Source: Clostridiales bacterium (lineage in GTDB: Bacteria > Bacillota > Clostridia > Monoglobales > Monoglobaceae). Taken from it: a DNA stretch of 10,631 bases. Positions 1-6,324 of this stretch are shown piece after piece. Position 1 is the first letter of the stretch. The number at the start of each line of letters is the position of its first letter. The stretch lies in NCBI GenBank assembly GCA_016303265.1, contig JAEDLZ010000043.1:1-10631 (forward strand). Direction: 5' to 3'. Position numbers and translations under genes: made by a program. The notes under the pieces are model-generated. The model saw only the letters and a list, made by a program, of their open reading frames with translations, was not told the DNA's origin and searched no databases.

Positions 1-1083
1 GGAAAGCTTCTTTCCCGTCTTTTTTATTATGGAAACAAGCTGAATTCCCGTTACAAGTCCATCCCCGGTTGTATTATGTTCAAGGAAAATTATATGTCCG
101 GACTGCTCGCCGCCGAGGGAATAATCGTTCTCAAGCATATTTTCAAGCACATATCTGTCGCCTACTTTTGTCTTTTCAATTTGCAGCCCCTGCGCCTTTC
201 CCATAACAAACAGTCCGAGATTACTCATAACCGTCGCAACTATAGTATCTTTTTTCAGCTTGCCGCATCTTCGCATATCCATGGCACAGACCGCCATGAT
301 TTTGTCCCCGTCAACGACTTCACCGTTTTCGTCAACGGCCAGAACACGGTCAGCGTCACCGTCGAAGGCAAGTCCTATGTCAGCTTTACTGCTTTTTACA
401 AATTCACAAAGCTGCTTCATATGAGTTGACCCGCAATTGTCATTTATGTTAATTCCATTCGGCTTATCATTTATTGTCAAAACCTTTGCGCCCAGCCCCT
501 CCAGAGCGGATTTTGCCGTAACGCTTGAAGCCCCGTTTGCACAGTCTATCGCAACAGTAATACCCTCAAAGCTTGTATCAACAGTACTTTGGGCAAACTC
601 TATATATTTTTCACAAAGACCCTTACCCTTAGAAACCGTTCCGATTTTATCATGAGTAGGGCTTTCAATTTCTTCCGTATTATCAAGGATAATCCCCTCT
701 ATACGCTCCTCAATCGCATCACTGAGCTTATAGCCTGTACTGCTGAAATATTTGATTCCGTTATGCTCATACGGATTATGTGACGCAGAAATCATAACTC
801 CTGCATCATACCCCTGAGTCCTAACCAGATAAGCAATTGCAGGTGTTGGTATAACCTCTGCCAGAACCGCCTCAGCCCCCACGCTGCATATACCGGCAAC
901 CAGCGCGGCTTCCAAAACGCCTCCGGATATTCTCGTATCACGGCCAACCAAAATCTTAGGTTTGTGCGCAGTTTCACAAGTAAGAACATACGCCCCCGCT
1001 CTCCCGACCTTATATGCAAGCTCGGGTGTTAATTCGCTGTTGGCTACTCCTCTGACACCGTCAGTTCCAAACAATCTTCCCAT
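1..1083 (-). CDS. glmM: Phosphoglucosamine mutase GlmM (3' end outside window)
   Basis: GlmM converts glucosamine-6-phosphate to glucosamine-1-phosphate in the cytoplasm, the step before UDP-GlcNAc and hence peptidoglycan. I translated 361 codons from ATG 1083-1081; the frame is open to base 1, so roughly the last 90 residues of a usual ~450 are missing. It starts MGRLFGTDGVRGVAN, the typical opening of the family. The phosphoserine loop ISASHNP puts the catalytic serine at residue 101. The metal-binding loop DGDADR is at 241-246 and the sugar-binding loop GGEQSGH at 324-330. All three are intact, so the enzyme should be active as far as seen. The start follows a full AGGAGGA ribosome binding site. 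The gene lies 48 nt after the FAD-dependent dehydrogenase but has its own consensus promoter. In other Firmicutes glmM sits with cdaA and cdaR, and CdaA and GlmM are known to interact. Confidence 0.97.
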   Translation of the reverse strand, partial: MGRLFGTDGVRGVANSELTPELAYKVGRAGAYVLTCETAHKPKILVGRDTRISGGVLEAALVAGICSVGAEAVLAEVIPTPAIAYLVRTQGYDAGVMISASHNPYEHNGIKYFSSTGYKLSDAIEERIEGIILDNTEEIESPTHDKIGTVSKGKGLCEKYIEFAQSTVDTSFEGITVAIDCANGASSVTAKSALEGLGAKVLTINDKPNGININDNCGSTHMKQLCEFVKSSKADIGLAFDGDADRVLAVDENGEVVDGDKIMAVCAMDMRRCGKLKKDTIVATVMSNLGLFVMGKAQGLQIEKTKVGDRYVLENMLENDYSLGGEQSGHIIFLEHNTTGDGLVTGIQLVSIIKKTGKKLS

Positions 1084-1090
1084 TTTACTA

Positions 1091-1097
1091 TCCTCCT
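1091..1097 (-). promoter_or_regulatory. Ribosome binding site of glmM
   Basis: AGGAGGA on the minus strand, followed by a 7-nt spacer (TAGTAAA) and the glmM ATG. This is the strongest Shine-Dalgarno sequence noticed in the window and fixes the glmM start. Confidence 0.93.
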
Positions 1098-1106
1098 ATG
1101 AATTAC

Positions 1107-1154
1107 ATTATATGTTAATTTCAGAAATTTGTCAATTTTTATTTATAATTTTTT
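1107..1154 (-). promoter_or_regulatory. Consensus sigma-A promoter of glmM with UP-like A/T tract
   Basis: On the minus strand TTGACA (1135-1130) and TATAAT (1112-1107) are separated by exactly 17 nt, so both boxes match the housekeeping consensus in full. Directly upstream, 19 consecutive A/T bases (1154-1136) resemble an UP element bound by the RNA polymerase alpha subunit. Transcription should start near 1100, giving a 5' untranslated region of about 17 nt that holds little beyond the ribosome binding site. The TGA stop of the preceding gene (1134-1132) lies inside the -35 box, and its last codons (Ile-Ile-Asn-Lys-Asn) form the A/T tract. Strength and start site are inferred. Confidence 0.9.
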
Positions 1155-2715
1155 GCGCCGCCTTAATCCCGTCTATGGCCGCGCTCATGATTCCGCCCGC
1201 ATAGCCTGCCCCCTCTCCCGCAGGAAAGATACCTTTTATGCTTATACTCTCATAATTTTCGTCTCTCTGAATACGGACAGGCGCAGATGTCCTCATTTCA
1301 ACGCCGGTAAGCACGGCGCCTCCGCTTGTATAGCCGGGCAGTTTCTTCTCAAAGCTCAAAAGTCCCTCACAAAGCGTCTGCGAAATAAAATCAGGTAAAC
1401 ATTCCCGAAGATTCGCAAAAACCGTCTTCCCCGTAAAAGTCGGCAATACCTCCTCAAACCCACTGCTTGTCCTGTTACTTACAAAATCCTTCGCCAGCTG
1501 TATCGGAGCGGAATAATTCCCTCCGCCCGCAATATAAGCAAGGCGCTCATACCTACGCTGAAATTCTATTCCGGCTAACGGATTATCGCTCATAAAATCC
1601 GAAGGATTGACCGTCACTACCAATGCGCTGTTTGCATTTCTGCCGCTGCGGGAATATTCACTCATACCGTTTATGACAAGTCCGCCCTCCTCAGAAGAGG
1701 AATTTGCGACAGTTCCGCCGGGACACATGCAAAACGAATAACAACTCCGCGCCCTTCCGTTATACACCAGTCGGTAGTCCGCCGCAGGCAAATCCGGATT
1801 TTTGTATTCACTTCCGTACTGCATCTTATTTATAAATTCCTGTGTATGTTCAATCCGCACCCCTGCGGCAAAAGCCTTCTGTGTGAGCTTAACATTTCTT
1901 CTTTGCAGCATTTTATAAGTGTCGCGGCTGCTGTGTCCTATAGCAACTATCAGCTTTTCACATTCAATACTTTCATTATTGTTTATCTTAATTCCGCAAA
2001 TTTTGTCGTTTTTTGTAATTATATCGGTAAGGCAAGAATTGAACCGAACCATTCCGCCCAGTTTTTCAATTTCCAGCCGCATATTTTTCACAACCGATTT
2101 AAGCATATCCGTCCCGATATGGGGTTTTGCCTTATACAAAATATCATTGGGAGCACCGAATTTAACAAAGGTTTCGAGAACAATACGCTGCAGCGGGTCG
2201 CCGATTCTTGTTGTCAGCTTTCCGTCGGAAAAAGTGCCTGCACCGCCCTCTCCGAACTGAACATTACAGTTTGGGTCCAAAACACCGGATTTCCATAGCC
2301 TGTCAACCGTTTCCGTCCTTTTGTCAACATCCGCTCCGCGCTCAACAACTATGGGACAAAGGCCCTGCCTTGCCAGGAAATATGCCGCAAACAGTCCGCA
2401 GGGGCCTGTTCCTGCCACTATTATTTTTCCGCACAGCCTTTTTTTGCTTTCCCCAAAAAGCAATTCAGGCTCGCTTAAAATCTTTATATCATTATTTTTT
2501 CGCCGTTCAAACTCATCTGCCGGCATATTCGTTTCCGCAATAACGGCGCAGACATAATGAATATTATTCTTTCGCCTTGCGTCAAGCGATTTTCTGCACA
2601 GTTGCTTAATTTCTGCCCCTATTCCCATTTTGCAGAGAATCTTTTTTGCCGCTTGAAAAATATCTTCATCCTTATGTTTTATCGGCATTTTGATATTATT
2701 TAATATAAATTTCAT
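1132..2715 (-). CDS. Uncharacterised FAD-dependent dehydrogenase (COG2509-like)
   Basis: This 527-residue protein resembles the uncharacterised FAD-dependent dehydrogenase family known as COG2509; its substrate is not known. After an N-terminal segment of about 95 residues without an obvious motif comes a Rossmann dinucleotide fold: the loop GTGPCG at 102-107 and the acidic end of the second strand at ERG 125-127. A conserved-looking stretch NVQFGEGGAGTFSDGKLTTR lies at 151-170. The second nucleotide-binding motif is near VAIGHSS (257-263), and a C-terminal FAD motif PAGEGAGYAGG is at 498-508. A cysteine cluster CYSFCMCPGG at 325-334 could be redox active, which is inference. No signal peptide or membrane segment is seen, so it is probably cytoplasmic. 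The ATG follows GGTGAT, complementary to the 3' end of 16S rRNA, only 3 nt away. The gene sits between cdaR (133 nt, with a terminator in between) and glmM. Family assignment is good; function is open. Confidence 0.9.
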   Translation of the reverse strand: MKFILNNIKMPIKHKDEDIFQAAKKILCKMGIGAEIKQLCRKSLDARRKNNIHYVCAVIAETNMPADEFERRKNNDIKILSEPELLFGESKKRLCGKIIVAGTGPCGLFAAYFLARQGLCPIVVERGADVDKRTETVDRLWKSGVLDPNCNVQFGEGGAGTFSDGKLTTRIGDPLQRIVLETFVKFGAPNDILYKAKPHIGTDMLKSVVKNMRLEIEKLGGMVRFNSCLTDIITKNDKICGIKINNNESIECEKLIVAIGHSSRDTYKMLQRRNVKLTQKAFAAGVRIEHTQEFINKMQYGSEYKNPDLPAADYRLVYNGRARSCYSFCMCPGGTVANSSSEEGGLVINGMSEYSRSGRNANSALVVTVNPSDFMSDNPLAGIEFQRRYERLAYIAGGGNYSAPIQLAKDFVSNRTSSGFEEVLPTFTGKTVFANLRECLPDFISQTLCEGLLSFEKKLPGYTSGGAVLTGVEMRTSAPVRIQRDENYESISIKGIFPAGEGAGYAGGIMSAAIDGIKAAQKIINKN

Positions 2716-2782
2716 TTCATCACCGCTTTATGCTTTCGTATAAGAAAGTCATTGTGTATCGGGCTTCCTCATATCCGTACGC

Positions 2783-2810
2783 AAAAGGGGCGATCGTTTT
2801 CGCCCCTTTT
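2783..2810 (-). terminator. Hairpin terminator after cdaR, possibly bidirectional
   Basis: An 11-bp stem (2783-2793 with 2800-2810) encloses a 6-nt loop. Its core is GGGGCGA/TCGCCCC flanked by four A and four T bases. On the minus strand it begins about 38 nt after the cdaR stop and would end the proS-cdaA-cdaR transcript. The U tract on that strand is only four bases before GCG, so it may leak. The A-stem-T layout would also work on the plus strand, although no plus-strand gene precedes it. The rest of the 2716-2848 gap shows no convincing promoter. It does contain a small imperfect hairpin at 2733-2748 (CTTTC/GAAAG). Confidence 0.8.
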
Positions 2811-2848
2811 TAAATTACTCTCGCTTGACCTCTGCCGGTTTTAATCCT

Positions 2849-3781
2849 TTAGTCGCTGCCAACTTTAACCTTAACAGACGCTATCCCGTTTACAACCGTA
2901 ACCGTATCCGGAATATTGAGCTCAAGCGTAATATTCCCATCCTTATCTTCTTTTTTATTCTTTATACTTTCTGTGTAAATTTCATCAATGCTTTCATCGG
3001 AGGAATATATCTCAACCTCCGAAGGCGTTACGCTCACGGCATGGGAATAATCTTCTGCATCGGTAATTTTAATCGGCACCGTCCTTGTTTTGCCAACCAA
3101 CACCGCTGCCGTAACCGTTTTATCACTCATCTCAATAAATTTATACGCCGCGTGACCCTTATCAATAACATTCCCCGATTTATCCTTCAAAAATATGTCG
3201 TATTCTGCGGACTTATCGTCAGTTAAGTTATCGCAGTTAATTTTTATATATGCACCCTTAATATCGTCTATATAGGTCTTTGCTCCCTCAACGGTGACAG
3301 TATCGATTGACAAATACGGCTTACCATATACAATATAGCCCTTGGGCATATCCCCGTCAAATTCCGGTTCAATCGTAAACTGCTTGCCGGCAGCCTTATC
3401 AATTTTAACTGTCGCATATTCTTCGGAACAGTCAACAATTTCAACTCTGTTATTTGAAGACGAGGCTGTAATTTTAATATTTTCATAGCTTCCCGCCTTG
3501 GATATTGAAGAGAGGGTACATTCGGCAGAAATATTACTGTTTTTCAGACTCATAACCTCAGAGCGGCTGCCGCTTACCTTAATATCAACGCTGTCAACGC
3601 TTTCATCAATAAGGATAAGGTCATCCGGCAGAGAATTTTCAATATATGTGACCGGGACATCGTCAATCGTAACTTCGATTTCCGGGTCAACAATATATAT
3701 TACATACAGCCATACCAAAATTGCTATAAGAAGCGAAACTATTTTTAAAACATAGTCCTTAACAAAAATCTTTTTAATCAT
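2849..3781 (-). CDS. cdaR: YbbR-domain protein CdaR, regulator of the c-di-AMP cyclase
   Basis: CdaR (YbbR) is a membrane-anchored extracellular protein that modulates the activity of the diadenylate cyclase CdaA in Firmicutes. This copy has 310 residues: a short basic N terminus (MIKKIFVKDY), one hydrophobic anchor at about 11-30, then a beta-rich region outside the membrane. That region reads as three YbbR-type repeats, roughly 35-128, 132-219 and 223-307. The repeat borders are judged by eye from recurring patterns such as VxVxG and AxVxVD. The start ATG overlaps the cdaA stop as ATGA (3778-3781), and AGGAG lies 8 nt upstream of the ATG inside the cdaA 3' end. This points to translational coupling and matched production of the two partners. 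The protein ends shortly after the last repeat, with no extra C-terminal domain. A hairpin terminator follows. Confidence 0.93.
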   Translation of the reverse strand: MIKKIFVKDYVLKIVSLLIAILVWLYVIYIVDPEIEVTIDDVPVTYIENSLPDDLILIDESVDSVDIKVSGSRSEVMSLKNSNISAECTLSSISKAGSYENIKITASSSNNRVEIVDCSEEYATVKIDKAAGKQFTIEPEFDGDMPKGYIVYGKPYLSIDTVTVEGAKTYIDDIKGAYIKINCDNLTDDKSAEYDIFLKDKSGNVIDKGHAAYKFIEMSDKTVTAAVLVGKTRTVPIKITDAEDYSHAVSVTPSEVEIYSSDESIDEIYTESIKNKKEDKDGNITLELNIPDTVTVVNGIASVKVKVGSD

Positions 3782-4629
3782 TTGTTACGCTCCTTTCTGG
3801 CAAAGACATTTCTTCTGCTGTTTTTGTCGTTTTTTTCAACATCAAGAAGTGTAACAAGCTGTTCTTCAAGCTGTTCCGGGGTAAGCCCCGATTTCAGCAC
3901 ACCGTCAAGAGCAACAGATATTTTTCCCGTTTCCTCCGAAACAATAACAACAACCGCATCAGCCTCCTCGGAAAGCCCTATTCCTGCACGGTGTCGGGTT
4001 CCCAGTTCTTTGCTTAAGGAAGGATTTTGCGTAAGGGGCAAAAAGCAGGTTGCGGCTGCAATCTCATTGTTTCTTATAACCATTGCACCGTCATGAAGCG
4101 GCGTTTTCGGTATAAAAATATTGATGATAAGCTCCGAACTCACTATTGCGTTGATGTCAATACCCGTGGCGATTATCTCCCCCAGCTTTTCCGCGCGCTC
4201 AAAAACAATCAAGGCGCCGATACGGCTTTTCGACATACTTCTGCACGCCTCAACCGTTTCTTTGATTGTCCGTCTGGTTCTTTCCTCATCCTCATCTTCA
4301 AAATTAAACACTTTTCCCATACCCCGTCTGCCGAGATGCTCAAGACCGCGGCGCAGTTCGGGCTGAAATACTATAAGTATCGCTATAAGTCCAAGCTGCA
4401 TCGCATTTCCGAGAAAATAGTACACTGCGTGCAAATTGGCAAAATAGCTGACCTGCATAATAATTATTAAAATTATAATTCCCTTGAGAAGCTGGATAGT
4501 TCTCGTATCCCTGATAAATTTCAAACCCTTATAAATCACATAAGCAACCAGTAAAATATCAATTATATCAGTGATTTGCACAAGGGAAAACTGTTGAAGA
4601 AAAGTATTGAAAAATCTTTCCACAACCAC
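3778..4629 (-). CDS. cdaA: Diadenylate cyclase CdaA (c-di-AMP synthase)
   Basis: CdaA (DacA) joins two ATP molecules into c-di-AMP, an essential second messenger in many Firmicutes that controls potassium and osmolyte uptake and wall homeostasis. The 283-residue protein has three predicted membrane segments in the N-terminal part, at about 20-34, 47-62 and 68-88. A short charged linker (EDEDEERTRR, 111-120) and the cytoplasmic DAC domain follow. Both signature motifs are present: DGA at 180-182 and RHR at 212-214. Activity is therefore expected. Translation starts at GTG 4629-4627; a second GTG two codons on (4623-4621) is an alternative. AAGGG lies 4 nt before the first and 10 nt before the second, so the choice is uncertain. 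The gene follows proS by 18 nt with no promoter or terminator between, and overlaps cdaR by 4 nt. The name is secure from motifs and neighbours. Confidence 0.96.
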   Translation of the reverse strand: MVVERFFNTFLQQFSLVQITDIIDILLVAYVIYKGLKFIRDTRTIQLLKGIIILIIIMQVSYFANLHAVYYFLGNAMQLGLIAILIVFQPELRRGLEHLGRRGMGKVFNFEDEDEERTRRTIKETVEACRSMSKSRIGALIVFERAEKLGEIIATGIDINAIVSSELIINIFIPKTPLHDGAMVIRNNEIAAATCFLPLTQNPSLSKELGTRHRAGIGLSEEADAVVVIVSEETGKISVALDGVLKSGLTPEQLEEQLVTLLDVEKNDKNSRRNVFARKERNK

Positions 4630-4647
4630 GACACCCTTTCAGTAATC

Positions 4648-6087
4648 TTAATACGCTTTTCCCCAATAAACCATTTTCTTTGCCGGTTTTCCGCAGCAGA
4701 CGCACCGGTCTGAAATTTTTTCCTGCTCAAACGGCATACAGCGCGATGTTGCCGTCGTTTCCTCCTTTATCTTCTCCTCGCAAGCCACATCACCGCACCA
4801 CATAGCCTTAACAAATCCGCCCTTTTCCGCGATGCATTTTTTAAACTCATCATAGGTTCGGGCTGTGCTTGTCTTTTCCTCTCTGTTCTTAAGAGCGGCG
4901 TCAAACATTTCTTTTTGTATATCGTTTAAAAGATTCTCGATTTCATCTTCGATGTTATTAAGAGAAACAAATTTCTTTTCCCTTGTTATGCGGCTTACAA
5001 GAACCGCCTGATTCTTTTCAATATCCTTAGGCCCTATCTCAAGTCTTACCGGAACGCCCAGCATTTCATATTCGCTGAACTTCCAGCCCGGTGATTTATC
5101 ACTGTCATCAAGCTTCACTCTGAACCTTTCGGAAAGTCTGCCGCACAGCTCGCTTGCCTTATCAAGAACGCCCTCCTTATGCTGCGCAACAGGAACTATC
5201 GCGACCTGAACGGGAGCAATTCTCGGCGGCAGCTTAAGTCCTGCATCATCGCCGTGAACCATAATAATCGCACCGATTATGCGGGTCGACATTCCCCATG
5301 ATGTCTGATGTACATATTTAAGTTCATTGTTTTCATCCGTATATTGAATACCAAAAGCCCTGGCAAAGCCGTCCCCGAAATTATGGCTTGTTCCGGATTG
5401 AAGAGCCTTGCCGTCATGCATAAGGCTTTCAATTGTGTAAGTGGCATTTGCGCCGGCAAACTTTTCTTTATCGGTTTTTCTGCCTTTTATAACCGGGATT
5501 GCGAGAACTTCTTCGCAAAAATCCGCATAGACATTAAGCATTCTGAGCGTTTCTTCCTGCGCCTCTTCCTCCGTGGCATGGGCAGTGTGTCCCTCCTGCC
5601 ACAAAAATTCCGAACTGCGCAAAAACGGTCTGGTCGTCTTTTCCCACCTTACAACGCTGCACCATTGATTACACAGCTTCGGCAAATCACGGTACGAATG
5701 AATCGCCCCGGCATAATAATTACAAAAAAGTGTTTCGGAAGTCGGTCTTACGCAAAGTCTTTCCGCCAGCTTTTCGTTTCCGCCGTGAGTAACCCATGCA
5801 ACCTCGGGGGCAAAGCCCTCTACATGGTCTTTTTCCTTTTGCAGCAAGCTCTCCGGGATAAATACAGGCATATAAACATTCTTGTGTCCGGTTGCCTTAA
5901 ACCTGCTGTCAAGCTCCTTTTGGATATTTTCCCATATAGCGTATCCATACGGCTCTATCACCATACATCCCCTGACGCCGGAATAATCGCAAAGATGCGC
6001 CTTTTTAATTATATCGGTATACCATTGAGCAAAATCCTCATCCATAGGAGTTATTTCCTCAACAAGCTTTTTTTCATCCTTAGCCAA
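4648..6087 (-). CDS. proS: Prolyl-tRNA synthetase, short archaeal/eukaryotic-like type
   Basis: ProRS charges tRNA-Pro with proline in the cytoplasm. I place the start at TTG 6087-6085, giving 479 residues that begin (M)AKDEKKLVEEITPMDEDF, the usual start and length of the short ProRS class. The frame is open further upstream to 6249, but that stretch contains the promoter and leader and resembles no ProRS. Class II synthetase motifs are clear: PTSE at 115-118, the motif 2 region RWEKTTRPFLRSSEFLWQEG at 147-166, and motif 3 GMSTR at 265-269. An anticodon-binding domain spans about 290-390. The C-terminal domain carries Cys431, Cys436, Cys462 and Cys464/465, a likely zinc site, and ends GKAY as is typical. 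There is no inserted editing (INS) domain, unlike the long bacterial type. AAAGGA ends 9 nt before the TTG. cdaA follows 18 nt downstream in the same transcript. Confidence 0.95.
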   Translation of the reverse strand: MAKDEKKLVEEITPMDEDFAQWYTDIIKKAHLCDYSGVRGCMVIEPYGYAIWENIQKELDSRFKATGHKNVYMPVFIPESLLQKEKDHVEGFAPEVAWVTHGGNEKLAERLCVRPTSETLFCNYYAGAIHSYRDLPKLCNQWCSVVRWEKTTRPFLRSSEFLWQEGHTAHATEEEAQEETLRMLNVYADFCEEVLAIPVIKGRKTDKEKFAGANATYTIESLMHDGKALQSGTSHNFGDGFARAFGIQYTDENNELKYVHQTSWGMSTRIIGAIIMVHGDDAGLKLPPRIAPVQVAIVPVAQHKEGVLDKASELCGRLSERFRVKLDDSDKSPGWKFSEYEMLGVPVRLEIGPKDIEKNQAVLVSRITREKKFVSLNNIEDEIENLLNDIQKEMFDAALKNREEKTSTARTYDEFKKCIAEKGGFVKAMWCGDVACEEKIKEETTATSRCMPFEQEKISDRCVCCGKPAKKMVYWGKAY

Positions 6088-6216
6088 TAACCTCAATCCT
6101 TTCACTTTACCGTTAATTATATATTTGAGCGGCAGTCTGCAAAGAACGGTATAATCCCCCGCAAATTTCCGCTGAGCACTGCCAAAATATTGAATATATT
6201 TAAGAAGCATACCCGT
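6088..6216 (-). other. 5' leader of proS with possible regulatory structure
   Basis: About 130 nt lie between the predicted transcription start and the proS TTG. A helix can form between ATATTT-T-GGCAGT (6190-6178) and ACTGCC-GCTC-AAATAT (6136-6121), enclosing a loop of 41 nt. Within that loop TACCGTT (6151-6145) is complementary to AACGGTA (6114-6108), just ahead of the ribosome binding site. With one bulged G it is also complementary to AACGGGTAT (6217-6209) at the 5' end. Those two pairings exclude each other. I see no T-box signature (AGGGTGGNACCGCG type), no terminator stem with a U run, and no riboswitch family I can name. The pairings were found by eye, so a regulatory role is inference. 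Confidence 0.45.
6091..6102 (-). promoter_or_regulatory. Ribosome binding site deciding the proS TTG start
   Basis: AAAGGA (6102-6097) lies 9 nt before TTG 6087, and GAGG (6094-6091) lies 3 nt before it. No equally good site precedes the in-frame ATG at 6210-6208, which sits almost at the predicted transcription start. Confidence 0.65.
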
Positions 6217-6220
6217 TATA

Positions 6221-6249
6221 AGTATACGAAAAAAAACACAGTCTGTCAA
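6221..6249 (-). promoter_or_regulatory. Sigma-A promoter of the proS-cdaA-cdaR unit
   Basis: TTGACA (6249-6244) and TATACT (6226-6221) are spaced by exactly 17 nt on the minus strand. Only one base of the -10 box differs from consensus. An A-rich stretch further upstream (about 6264-6280) may add strength. The start site is expected at about 6216-6214. The promoter lies just downstream of the M18 gene terminator, so proS, cdaA and cdaR are probably transcribed separately from polA-coaE. Location in this 237-nt intergenic space supports the call. Confidence 0.9.
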
Positions 6250-6291
6250 GGTTTATAAGGCACTTTTTTTAAATTTATATACTTTCAAATA

Positions 6292-6320
6292 ATAAAATCG
6301 GACCATGGGTCCGATTTTAT
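6292..6320 (-). terminator. Strong hairpin terminator after the M18 aminopeptidase gene
   Basis: A perfect 13-bp stem (6292-6304 with 6308-6320) with a 3-nt loop starts 4 nt after the stop codon. The GC-rich core GGACC/GGTCC is flanked by ATAAAATC/GATTTTAT, so the descending arm ends T-rich and is followed by TATTT on the minus strand. It should end the polA-coaE-lytic transglycosylase-M18 transcript. Confidence 0.88.
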
Positions 6321-6324
6321 AAGC

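Noticed and set aside
4630..4647. Riboswitch or separate promoter in front of cdaA
   Set aside because: The gap is only 18 nt and holds just a ribosome binding site. No promoter boxes were noticed at the end of proS.
5308..6090. Long plus-strand open frame of 260 codons opposite proS
   Set aside because: It lies antisense to a well-supported synthetase gene, reads as low-complexity reverse complement, and has no domain I recognise. Other plus-strand frames, such as 1846-2298 opposite the dehydrogenase, fail in the same way.
6088..6216. T-box leader controlling proS
   Set aside because: No AGGGTGGNACCGCG-type sequence, no specifier-loop architecture and no terminator/antiterminator pair with a U run could be found.
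6088..6249. N-terminal extension of ProS by 54 codons to TTG 6249
   Set aside because: The first codon is the -35 box of the promoter, so most of the extension lies upstream of or at the transcription start. The added residues do not look like ProRS, and the TTG at 6087 gives the normal family length.
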